15,071 nt of DNA, taken from NCBI GenBank assembly GCA_040377825.1, contig JBEINZ010000047.1:1-15071 (forward strand), read 5' to 3'. The notes under the pieces were generated by a model. That model made no database searches, was not told the DNA's origin, and saw only the letters and a list, made by a program, of their open reading frames with translations. The stretch is from JBEINZ01 sp040377825. GTDB taxonomy: Bacteria > Pseudomonadota > Alphaproteobacteria > Rhizobiales > Ancalomicrobiaceae. Shown here in pieces: positions 6,981 through 14,242 of this stretch (the first letter of the stretch is position 1; every line of letters begins with the position of its first letter). The translations under genes and the position numbers were made by a program.

Positions 6981-7913
6981 TCATCGATAATGGACGAGAC
7001 GATCGAAGAGGCGAAACTTTAGAAGTGCCACGACCATTAAGAAAATGAAGAGGATCACAGTCGCCGCCGCGCCCTGGCCGACCGAAAAATTCAGGAACGT
7101 ATACTGATAAGTCACGTAGAAGAGATTTGTGGTTGAATTTGATGGGCCGCCCTTGGTTAAAACGTCGATCGGCGTAAAGACCTGCTGCATTGTGAAAATG
7201 ACGGTGGAAATCAACACAAATAAAGTCGTTGGACCAAGCAAAGGCCAGATTAAACGACGCAAGATCACTCCGTCTTTTGCCCCGTCAACACGCATCGCAT
7301 CGATCAATCGATGGGGAATACGCGTGAGACCGGCAAGATAGAGAAGAACGTTGAAGCCAAATACTTTCCAAGTGGCGATCCCGATAACCGTTCCGAGTGC
7401 GGTCTCCGCTCGGGTAAGCAGCGGCGGCAAGCGAATGCCCATCTGGCCCATGACGATCCCGAGGTAGCCGCCGAGCGGTGATAGAATCCACAGCCAAGCA
7501 ACAGAAACAGCGACGAAAGAAATAAGCGTTGGCAAGAAAAGGATCGTTCTGTAGATTTCGCCCCGCCGTCCGAGTGACCAAAGAAAAACTGCGACCGGTA
7601 CTGGAAGCAAAACCTTCAGGGGAATAGCAACCGCGATCGTCACGATCGTGTTCCACAACGCGGCGCGGAAAAGCTCGCTGTCGACGACATCAAGGTAGTT
7701 CGCGGCTCCCACAAACCGCGTTGGCATGTCCGGATTGAGATTCCACCAGGTCACGGAAAGATAGGCCGTCTGGACTAGCGGCCAGAACGTGAATAAACCC
7801 ATAAGCAGGATGAGCGGCGCGAGATAGAGATAAGGGCCTGCAACTTGACCAAAGTCCTTTTCCGGTACCGAATACTTTGCGCTCCGCTCATACGACTGTG
7901 TCACAACATTCAA
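6981..7913 (-). CDS. ABC importer permease, MalF/UgpA type
   Basis: This 310-residue inner-membrane permease has about six membrane segments, the first at residues 28-50. The EAA loop is at about 205-224 (DAMRVDGAKDGVILRRLIWP). The start appears to be TTG 7913, which overlaps the stop of the binding-protein gene as TTGA. GTG 7904 is the only close alternative, because no in-frame ATG occurs before the first membrane segment. The gene is noticeably more AT-rich than the genes around it: for example, 27 of 60 bases are G or C in 7201-7260, against 39 of 60 in 8281-8340. That might reflect a different history or selection on codon use. It forms the channel with the MalG-type permease. Confidence 0.92.
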   Translation of the reverse strand: MNVVTQSYERSAKYSVPEKDFGQVAGPYLYLAPLILLMGLFTFWPLVQTAYLSVTWWNLNPDMPTRFVGAANYLDVVDSELFRAALWNTIVTIAVAIPLKVLLPVPVAVFLWSLGRRGEIYRTILFLPTLISFVAVSVAWLWILSPLGGYLGIVMGQMGIRLPPLLTRAETALGTVIGIATWKVFGFNVLLYLAGLTRIPHRLIDAMRVDGAKDGVILRRLIWPLLGPTTLFVLISTVIFTMQQVFTPIDVLTKGGPSNSTTNLFYVTYQYTFLNFSVGQGAAATVILFIFLMVVALLKFRLFDRLVHYR

Positions 7914-9172
7914 GCCCGGCTCAACGCGGCATTCGCCCGCTTGACGGCATCCGGCACCAACTGCGCGGCGGGACCCTTGCCGGCCCAGAGATCATCGATC
8001 ATCGTTGAGACGATGTTCTCGGCCTGCAAGGCATTCGGATGGTTCCAAGTCTCGGTTGCCACCGTTTCCGCCATCTGAGCAATGACCGGCCGAACGTATG
8101 GGAAGTTTTCCGCATAGCCGCGCATCGCCGGATCCCGCAGGGGATCACGCATCAGCGGCATGTATCCGGAGTCGCGGGACCAGCCGTTGGCCACCTCGAG
8201 CGTCGAGAGGAAGGCCATGAAGCGCAACGAAGCGTCGCGCCGCGGGCCGGGAGGGGCAAAAAGCATCATGGTCGCGCCGGAATTCGGGGTGCGCCGCGCG
8301 GTTTTGCCCGGAAACAGCGGGTATTGCGTCACGCCGAGCTCGAACTTGCCTTGCGTTGAGTCGACCGCCTGCCGCAGCAACGCCGAGGAGGTGATGTACA
8401 TGGCGAGGCGCCCGCCGAGGAATGCGGCCGTCCACTGCTGATCATTGGCGACAGGCATGACCGCGTGCTTGACCGCGAGGTCTTGCCAAAGCTGCATCGC
8501 GGCGATGCCTTCCGGGCTATCGAGCAAAACGCGATCGCCGCTTTCGGCGATGTATCGGCCGCCGGCATTGTTTGCCATGAGCATGGTGCCGTAGACTTTG
8601 TTGGAGGCATGCAAATGCGCGATGCCGGGGACAGTGGTTGCTGCCTGGATCTTGGTGGCCCAGGCGATCACGTCGTTCCAAGTCTTCGGCGGAGCATTCG
8701 CGTCGAGCCCGGCCTTGGTTGCCAAGTCCTTGTTATAGTAAAGCATCGGCGTGCCGAAGGCATAGGGGACCGCGAAGACCTTGCCATTCGCGCGGCCGAC
8801 ATCAAGGAAGTTCGGCAAATAGTTCTCGAGCCAACGGGCTTTTTCCGGCTCATCGTCGAAGGCGACGACCGGGGTCTGCATGCGATAGACTTGAACGCGG
8901 ATCCCAATCACTGTTCCGAGGTCCACCGGCCGACGCGCGGCGAGGGCGGCTTGCAGTTCGGCGGTGATGGTGGCGTCCGTCTTGAATACGTCGGTGACCT
9001 TAACGTCAGGATTCTCGGCCTCGAACCGCCGGATGATGTCCTTGAAGGCCTCACCGCGCTTGTCATTCTGATAGTGATAGATGGTGATTTCGGTCTTCTG
9101 GTTTTGGGCAATGGCGGGTGCGGCAAGCGGCACAGCCGCAATGCCCGCGACAAAGCTACGGCGACTAATCAT
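7910..9172 (-). CDS. Periplasmic solute-binding protein, family 1 (UgpB/MalE-like)
   Basis: This 420-residue extracellular solute-binding protein captures the substrate for the adjacent importer. The N-terminus (SRRSFVAG, then a hydrophobic stretch ending AIA before Gln23) has twin arginines, so export may go through the Tat route; cleavage after Ala22 is likely. The mature part starts with a beta strand (EITIYHYQNDKRGEAF) followed by FEAENPDVKV, usual for family 1 binding proteins. The start ATG 9172 has GGAG about 10 bases upstream. It is the first gene of the importer operon, with 247 bp of non-coding DNA before it. The binding pocket cannot be assigned by eye. A glycerol-3-phosphate or glycerophosphodiester ligand is inferred from the neighbouring hydrolases, and an ordinary sugar is the main alternative. 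Confidence 0.92.
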   Translation of the reverse strand: MISRRSFVAGIAAVPLAAPAIAQNQKTEITIYHYQNDKRGEAFKDIIRRFEAENPDVKVTDVFKTDATITAELQAALAARRPVDLGTVIGIRVQVYRMQTPVVAFDDEPEKARWLENYLPNFLDVGRANGKVFAVPYAFGTPMLYYNKDLATKAGLDANAPPKTWNDVIAWATKIQAATTVPGIAHLHASNKVYGTMLMANNAGGRYIAESGDRVLLDSPEGIAAMQLWQDLAVKHAVMPVANDQQWTAAFLGGRLAMYITSSALLRQAVDSTQGKFELGVTQYPLFPGKTARRTPNSGATMMLFAPPGPRRDASLRFMAFLSTLEVANGWSRDSGYMPLMRDPLRDPAMRGYAENFPYVRPVIAQMAETVATETWNHPNALQAENIVSTMIDDLWAGKGPAAQLVPDAVKRANAALSRA

Positions 9173-9208
9173 CAGTCTCGCTCCATTCGATTGCCGGTGA
9201 TCGAAGGA

Positions 9209-9242
9209 GCTCTACCGACCCGCCATGACATCGCGATAACGG
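9209..9242 (-). promoter_or_regulatory. Weak PHO-box-like element before the importer operon
   Basis: On the minus strand, CCGTTAT (9242-9236) and ATGTCAT (9231-9225) are 11 bases apart, as in the PhoB site built from two CTGTCAT repeats. They match at 5/7 and 6/7 positions. The spacer is CGCG and not the usual AT-rich bases. Ten bases further comes TAGAGC (9214-9209) at the -10 distance normal for PhoB promoters. The spacing is right but the sequence match is only moderate. Confidence 0.25.
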
Positions 9243-9319
9243 AGCGACGTTTTCATGATATCTCGCGAAGAAATCGTGATGGTAGGAAGAAAAAGTATAT
9301 TGATTAGGATAACTGGAAT

Positions 9320-9325
9320 ATTATA
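9320..9325 (-). promoter_or_regulatory. Consensus -10 hexamer without a clear -35
   Basis: TATAAT on the minus strand sits in an AT-rich patch (9290-9325) upstream of the binding-protein gene. No good TTGACA-like element is found at 16-18 bases; TTGGTC occurs only 12 bases upstream. It could be an activator-dependent promoter or chance. Confidence 0.2.
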
Positions 9326-9419
9326 GCGGTCACGCAGGACCAAGGTCGGCTTAAGCGTCAATGTGCGACAACAAACGTCCATCAAGACTCTGGTGGCGCG
9401 CACCTGTCCCAGTTTCATG

Positions 9420-10151
9420 TCACCCAGTGTGCTGCTCAAGGAACGTGTCGATCAGTTGCCTGTATCGAACCAATCCGAAACTCGGGAAATGGCCGCCATG
9501 GACAATACGCGGATCGATTTCCCTAAGCCGTTGCATGGTATTGCGATAAACGATCATGTCGGCGCCCGCGCAATCCGTCACGAGCGGGCCGTCATAGATG
9601 ACGTCCTGCGCGATCAAGGTGCCGGTCGCTTCCTCAAAGAGCGAGAGATGTCCCGGGGAATGCCCTGGCGTGTGCAACACCTTGAACTGGCGGTCGCCAA
9701 GGTCGATGAGGTCGCCCTCGGCGATGTGGCCCGTCGCGGGCGCCGGCGTGATCTTGTAGGTGGCGGGGTCCCAGCCCAGCGGCCTTTCGATAAACATGTC
9801 CGCGTCGCGGCCGTCTCCGGCATAGGGCGTGAAAAGGGTAGCGTCATTGTCGGGGTTCGCCTGGATTGCGGCCTCCAAGGGATGAACCAGCCGCTCTTCG
9901 AATTCATGCGTCGACCCGATGTGGTCGAAATGCGCGTGGCTCGACAGGCAGACAATCGGGCGCCCTCGCAGAATTGGAACGTAGGCGCGCAATCCGAAGG
10001 CTCCCAGCCCGGTATCGACAAGAAGGTCCCGATCCCGGCCGCGGACATGCCACATGTTGCAGCGAAAGAAGAACGGCAGCCAAGGTTCGTGGATCAGCGT
10101 AACGCCGTCGGCGAAAGGTACGGTTTCGTACCAAGCATTCGCTGGGATCAT
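9420..10151 (-). CDS. Metallo-beta-lactamase-fold hydrolase
   Basis: This 243-residue cytoplasmic hydrolase belongs to the MBL superfamily. The metal-binding motif SHAHFDH (His72, His74, Asp76, His77) is complete. His164 in TPGHSPGH, Asp183 in AQDVIYDG and His221 in HGGH fill the remaining sites. No signal peptide is seen. The fold covers glyoxalase II, lactonases, beta-lactamases and others, and nothing here pins the substrate. The start ATG 10151 has a GGGGACG stretch close upstream. It follows the Pot-type ATPase gene by 39 bp on the same strand, so it is probably the last gene of that operon and may process the imported compound. Beta-lactamase activity should not be assumed: there is no export signal. 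Confidence 0.9.
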   Translation of the reverse strand: MIPANAWYETVPFADGVTLIHEPWLPFFFRCNMWHVRGRDRDLLVDTGLGAFGLRAYVPILRGRPIVCLSSHAHFDHIGSTHEFEERLVHPLEAAIQANPDNDATLFTPYAGDGRDADMFIERPLGWDPATYKITPAPATGHIAEGDLIDLGDRQFKVLHTPGHSPGHLSLFEEATGTLIAQDVIYDGPLVTDCAGADMIVYRNTMQRLREIDPRIVHGGHFPSFGLVRYRQLIDTFLEQHTG

Positions 10152-10190
10152 GTCGTCGTCCCCGAGTCAATGATTAAGCTGAGTACTACA

Positions 10191-11225
10191 TTATTCGGTT
10201 AGCAAAACGGCGCCATCGGGGGCAAGGAAGGCGGGTAGGCTGGCTCCAACAGGCGGCGCTCGTCGGGGATCGACCTTCGCGCTGATCTCGGTCTGGCCGA
10301 TACGGCCCTTCAGGCGCGCGAATGAGCCCTGAAACGTTGCCTCGGTGATCGAGAGCGTTCCGAGCAAGGTGGAATTGCCTGCCGGTTCGAAAAGGACGCT
10401 CTCCGGACGAATGGCAACATGAGCACCGTATAGGCCGACAACTGGCAGGTTACCAAGCGGCGTCTCGGCCATGCCGGCCTCGGTTTGCTTGGCGGAAAGG
10501 ATCGTACTTTCACCCATGAAGCTCGCTGAAAAACGGGTGCGCGGCCGCCAATAGATCCTCGACGGCGAGCCTTCGTCTTCAATCTTTCCATTGTTGATGA
10601 TGACAATGGTATCGGCGATCGCCATCGCCTCTTCCTGGTCATGCGTGACATGCACGAAGGTTCGTCCCTCGCGGCGCTGGATCGCCCGCAGTTCGTCCTG
10701 CATTTGGCGGCGCAAATGCAGATCGAGCGCGCCAAGCGGCTCATCGAGAAGCAGGATCGCGGGCTCGATGACGAGCGCGCGGGCGAGCGCGATGCGTTGG
10801 CGTTGCCCGCCCGAGGCGGCGGAGATGGCGCGCGCGCCGAAGCCTGCGAGATCGACCAAGGCAAGCGCCGCGTTGACGCGCGCCGCGATCTCGGGCTTCG
10901 CAACGCCGCGCACCGACAAGCCGAAGCCGACATTCTCCGCGACGCTCATATGCGGAAACAGCGCATAGTCCTGAAAGACCGTTGCCGTCGGCCGCTTCGC
11001 CGGCTGCGTCAGCGTCATGTCTGCGCCGCCAATCGTCACGCGGCCGGCGGTTGGCGCGGTGAAGCCACCAAGAATGGACAAGAGCGTGGTCTTGCCGGAG
11101 CCCGACGGGCCGAGCAAGACAACATAGTTTCCCGCTTCAATCCGTAGCGAAACTTGATCGACGGCGCGCTGTAACCCGAAGAGCTTGCTTACGTCTTCGA
11201 GCGCGAGATCAGAGGGCTGGGTCAC
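10191..11225 (-). CDS. ABC importer ATPase, PotA type
   Basis: This 344-residue ATPase of the polyamine/iron-type (PotA/FbpC-like) importer group has Walker A GPSGSGKTT (39-47), Q-loop Gln85, Walker B ILLLDE (157-162), H-loop His195 and a TOBE-like C-terminal part. The signature reads ASGGQ (137-141), with alanine where leucine is usual. The start is GTG 11225, which lies 17 bases inside the end of the permease gene and has GGAAA upstream. Extending to 11306 would add an Arg/Ser-rich run made from permease codons and is rejected. It energises transport through the two Pot-type permeases. Confidence 0.92.
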   Translation of the reverse strand: MTQPSDLALEDVSKLFGLQRAVDQVSLRIEAGNYVVLLGPSGSGKTTLLSILGGFTAPTAGRVTIGGADMTLTQPAKRPTATVFQDYALFPHMSVAENVGFGLSVRGVAKPEIAARVNAALALVDLAGFGARAISAASGGQRQRIALARALVIEPAILLLDEPLGALDLHLRRQMQDELRAIQRREGRTFVHVTHDQEEAMAIADTIVIINNGKIEDEGSPSRIYWRPRTRFSASFMGESTILSAKQTEAGMAETPLGNLPVVGLYGAHVAIRPESVLFEPAGNSTLLGTLSITEATFQGSFARLKGRIGQTEISAKVDPRRAPPVGASLPAFLAPDGAVLLTE

Positions 11226-12009
11226 GCGTCGTTTTCCGAATGCGAATGAGTTCGAAGATGATCGCGGCGACGATCGAGACGAGGAAGACAAGCGTACCCG
11301 CCGCATTTGTTTGTGGATCGAGCCCGGTCCGTAGCAGGCTGAAAATCACGATCGGTAAGGTCGGGTCGAAACCGGAGAGAAGATAAGCGACAATGAACTC
11401 GTCCCAAGAAAAAGTGAAGCATAGGACGAAAGCGGCAATCAGCGCGACCCGCACTGACGGCAGCGTGACCCTAAAGAACACCTGGGCCTCGGTTGCGCCG
11501 AGATCGCGCGCCGCAATTTCGAGTTTGGCCTGTTCGCGGTCGAACTGGACATAAATGATGGCAAAGGCGAGCGGCAAATTCAAAACGACATGTCCGATCC
11601 CGACGAGGACCAGCGATTTACCCAGGAAGCCACTCGAATAGGCGACCATCAGTCCGACGCCGATGACAAGGTAGGAAACCGCGAGCGGGAGCAGGATCAG
11701 GGCCTCCACCAGCCGCCGGCCGGGAATGCGATGGCGGGCGAGGCCCCAAGCCGCCAGCGTCGCCAGCGCCACGGCGACCGCCGAGGAGACCACGCCAACG
11801 AGGATCGAGTTCATCGTCGCGCCAGTCACCTTTGGATTGGCCAGAATGCGTACATACCAATCGAGCGTTGGGCCTTTGAACGGCGGGACTGGAACGCGCC
11901 CGTCGTGGAAGGAGAAAACGACGAGGGTCGCGACCGGCAGATAGATGAAAATGAACATCGCGCCGATAAGGAGTGTCGGTATCAATACTCTTTGAGCCGA
12001 CGCGCCCAT
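11209..12009 (-). CDS. ABC importer permease, PotC type
   Basis: This 266-residue inner-membrane permease has about six membrane segments, the first at residues 9-32. The EAA loop is at 164-184 (EIAARDLGATEAQVFFRVTL), and FSWDEFIVAYLLSG follows, a hallmark of PotC-like permeases. The start ATG 12009 shares one base with the preceding permease stop (TGATG). A much longer open frame reaching 12552 is only the shadow of that permease. The downstream ATPase gene starts inside its last codons. The family is secure; polyamine is the default substrate class but is not proven. Confidence 0.93.
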   Translation of the reverse strand: MGASAQRVLIPTLLIGAMFIFIYLPVATLVVFSFHDGRVPVPPFKGPTLDWYVRILANPKVTGATMNSILVGVVSSAVAVALATLAAWGLARHRIPGRRLVEALILLPLAVSYLVIGVGLMVAYSSGFLGKSLVLVGIGHVVLNLPLAFAIIYVQFDREQAKLEIAARDLGATEAQVFFRVTLPSVRVALIAAFVLCFTFSWDEFIVAYLLSGFDPTLPIVIFSLLRTGLDPQTNAAGTLVFLVSIVAAIIFELIRIRKTTRDPAL

Positions 12010-12932
12010 CACGCCGGCCTTGCGGTCAGCCGGCGCGCCACGGCAAGATAGACGACCGCGATGACGAGCATCATGATTATGGACAGAGCCGCCGCCATGG
12101 GTATGTCCGCGCGGCGCTGGATCTGCATCATGATCGTCTGCGGTAGCACCAACTGGTTGTTGCCGCCGAGGATTTGTGGCGTTACGTAATCGCCGATCAC
12201 CACGACGACCGTGAGAAAGGCGCCTGCAACAACGCCGGGCAGCGAGAGCGGAACTATGATCCGCCAAAACCCCTGCCAGCCCGAAGCGCCCAAATCTCGG
12301 GCGGCCAGCACAAGTCGCGGGTTTATGCGGACGAGGCTGGCATAGATCGTCAGGGTCGCAAGCATTGTGAAGAAATGAACGAAGCCGAGAATCGTCGCGC
12401 CCGTGTTGAAGGATAGTTTCAGTGGTGCCGCTGTCAGGCCAAGCGCGAGGAGAGTCTGGTTGACGATGCCGTTTGGGGCCAGCACCAGCAGCCACGCATA
12501 GGAACGAACCACATAGCTGGTCCAAAACGGCAGGACCGCCAACATGAGGCAAAGTCGCTGCCAGCGCCGTGGAACGTGGTAGGCGATCATGTAGGCGAGC
12601 GGATAGGCGAGCAGCAGCGAAAGGACTGTGACCGCGCCGGTAATTTCAACGGAGTTGATCAGCGATTGCCAGAAATAGTGCTGGTCCAGGAAACGCTCGT
12701 AATTCGCCAAGGTCATCTCGGCGCCAAGTCGGCCGCCTGTCTTCTCGTAAAGGCTGAGGCCGAGGATCGAGACCGTCGGCACGAGAAAGAAAGCCAGCGT
12801 CCATAGCAAGGCCGGTGCCACGAGCATGAGCCCGCGGCGCCGTTCTATCCTGTCCCAAGCGACTTCCGGCGACACCATGTTTGCCGAGGCTTGTGCGCTT
12901 GGGAAACCAACCTGCATCGGCTCGACGCTCAC
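12009..12932 (-). CDS. ABC importer permease, PotB type
   Basis: This roughly 307-residue inner-membrane permease has about six membrane segments, the first at about residues 35-60. The EAA loop is at about 208-228 (LAARDLGASGWQGFWRIIVP). The start is probably GTG 12932, overlapping the binding-protein stop as GTGA. ATG 12917, five codons inside, is an equal alternative, since neither has a strong ribosome site. Extending to 13244 would run through the binding-protein gene and is rejected. It forms a heterodimeric channel with the PotC-type permease. Confidence 0.92.
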   Translation of the reverse strand: MSVEPMQVGFPSAQASANMVSPEVAWDRIERRRGLMLVAPALLWTLAFFLVPTVSILGLSLYEKTGGRLGAEMTLANYERFLDQHYFWQSLINSVEITGAVTVLSLLLAYPLAYMIAYHVPRRWQRLCLMLAVLPFWTSYVVRSYAWLLVLAPNGIVNQTLLALGLTAAPLKLSFNTGATILGFVHFFTMLATLTIYASLVRINPRLVLAARDLGASGWQGFWRIIVPLSLPGVVAGAFLTVVVVIGDYVTPQILGGNNQLVLPQTIMMQIQRRADIPMAAALSIIMMLVIAVVYLAVARRLTARPA

Positions 12933-13978
12933 TTTTGGATGACGTCGGCCCACATGTCCTGCATCGCCTTGTCGAACGCTTCGGTCGGCGAAGGATAGGG
13001 ATAGGACTTCGCGAGAAAAGCGGGCTGCTCGGTCCAGCGGAGGATCTTCTTCTGCGCATCGGTCAGGCTCGCCTTGCTGTTGGCGGGCATGCCCCAATAG
13101 CAAGACGATGTCGCAAGCCGCGCCTGCCCCTCGGGCGACAGCACATACTGGACGAATTTGGTCGCCGCGTCCTTCTTGGTGGAAGCCGCGAAAACGCCGA
13201 TCGCCTGTTGCCAGCGCACGCCGCCGACATCGGGCAGCACCCAATCAAGGTTCGGCTTTTCGCCTTGAAGGCCGGCCACCGCATATTCGCCGCCGCCAGC
13301 GAGGATTGTCACCTGCCCGGTGGCAAGCGCCGTTTGCGAGGTCACGACATCGCCGATGAGAGCGGCATTCGCCCGGATAGCCTCGAGTTTTTGCTTGATG
13401 GCCGGCAGGTCCGCCTCGGTCAGTTCGGCGGGCTTCTTGCCAAGCGCGATCGCAACCTGTCCAATCAAAGGCAGGTAATAGTCATAAATCGCGATTTTGC
13501 CCTTGTTGGCAGGGTCCCAAAGGCTCGAGACATCGCGTGCCTTTTCTAAAGGCAACTGGCTTCGATCGAAGGCAATCGCATTGTAGCCGAACTTCTCCGG
13601 CACGGCGTACATTTTGCCGTCGACGATATGATGCTCGGGCAGCTTGATCGGGTTGGGCACATCGGCGAGAGGGAAGGCGGCTGGATCGAGCGGAGCGAGG
13701 AGCCCGCGCGCGGCAACGCGGCGAACGTCCGTGGTATCCACGACGAAGACGTCCCAATCGCCCGGCTTTGACTGTTCCAGCAGGGCGAGGGCCGTGCCGG
13801 TACCCTCGTAGTCCTTCACGTTGACCTTGATGCCGGTGGCCTTTGTGAACGGCTCAAGGAACGCCGCGTCGGTATGGTCGCACCACACCAGCGCGTTGAT
13901 GTCCTGAGCCTTGGCCGGCGCTACCGCCGCGATGGCCACCATGCCCAGCGCCAAGCTCCACTTTCCGATTGTCATCAT
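12929..13978 (-). CDS. Periplasmic binding protein, PotD/PotF-like
   Basis: This 349-residue solute-binding protein of the spermidine/putrescine group has a Sec-type signal peptide (GKWSLALGMVAIAAVAPAKA, probable cleavage before Gln25). The mature part begins DINALVWCDHTDAAFLEPF, followed by FTKATGIKV, then DWDVFVVDTTDVRRV and the WVLPDVGG region typical of PotD-like proteins. The start ATG 13978 has GGGAGA 6 bases upstream; a second ATG follows directly at 13975. Ligand residues cannot be matched with confidence to spermidine or putrescine binders, so another organic cation or a small carboxylate or metal complex remains possible. It is the first gene of a four-gene overlapping importer operon, likely with the MBL hydrolase as fifth gene. 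Confidence 0.9.
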   Translation of the reverse strand: MMTIGKWSLALGMVAIAAVAPAKAQDINALVWCDHTDAAFLEPFTKATGIKVNVKDYEGTGTALALLEQSKPGDWDVFVVDTTDVRRVAARGLLAPLDPAAFPLADVPNPIKLPEHHIVDGKMYAVPEKFGYNAIAFDRSQLPLEKARDVSSLWDPANKGKIAIYDYYLPLIGQVAIALGKKPAELTEADLPAIKQKLEAIRANAALIGDVVTSQTALATGQVTILAGGGEYAVAGLQGEKPNLDWVLPDVGGVRWQQAIGVFAASTKKDAATKFVQYVLSPEGQARLATSSCYWGMPANSKASLTDAQKKILRWTEQPAFLAKSYPYPSPTEAFDKAMQDMWADVIQK

Positions 13979-14091
13979 GCCCGTCTCCCTCATTTTTTTC
14001 GGTGGCCAAGGTCTTTTGGGACTAGGCGGCTTCCTCGAAAAACCCAAACTTCCAGCGTGCAAATGCGCTGGACGATGGACAAACCCGCTTG

Positions 14092-14116
14092 CCGCACCGC
14101 ACCGCACCGCGCCGCG
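14092..14116. repeat. Five tandem 5-base repeats (CCGCA/CCGCG)
   Basis: Three copies of CCGCA are followed by two of CCGCG in the leader/promoter region of the Pot-type operon, about 115 bases before the binding-protein start. Such runs are prone to slippage and could change promoter spacing in steps of five bases. Confidence 0.6.
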
Positions 14117-14201
14117 AGCGGGAAATCGACACATTAAAGCAAGCAGCGTGCCGCAATCGGAAAGTGCCCACCCCCGGCAGGCCTTGGTCAGCGTGCGCCG
14201 A

Positions 14202-14216
14202 CGGCCGGCCGGCCGG
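14202..14216. repeat. GGCC tandem/palindromic run
   Basis: CGGCCGGCCGGCCGG is a self-complementary tandem repeat 27 bases past the stop of the CDGSH gene. It may fold in RNA as part of a transcript end, though no T tract is present. Confidence 0.45.
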
Positions 14217-14242
14217 TTTCAGGGGCTCAAATCGGTACCCCA

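Noticed and set aside
8465..9307. Open frame of 280 codons on the plus strand
   Set aside because: Antisense to the solute-binding protein gene; looks like a mirror of its codons.
9212..9439. 75-codon minus-strand frame between the two operons
   Set aside because: No similarity to a known family; it overlaps the end of the hydrolase gene and the putative regulatory region of the importer.
9363..10202. Open frame of 279 codons on the plus strand
   Set aside because: Antisense to the MBL-fold hydrolase, which has the full HxHxDH motif.
12010..12552. Long N-terminal extension of the PotC-type permease
   Set aside because: It runs through the PotB-type permease in another frame, is rich in Arg/His/Pro, and ATG 12009 with a TGATG overlap gives the normal family length.
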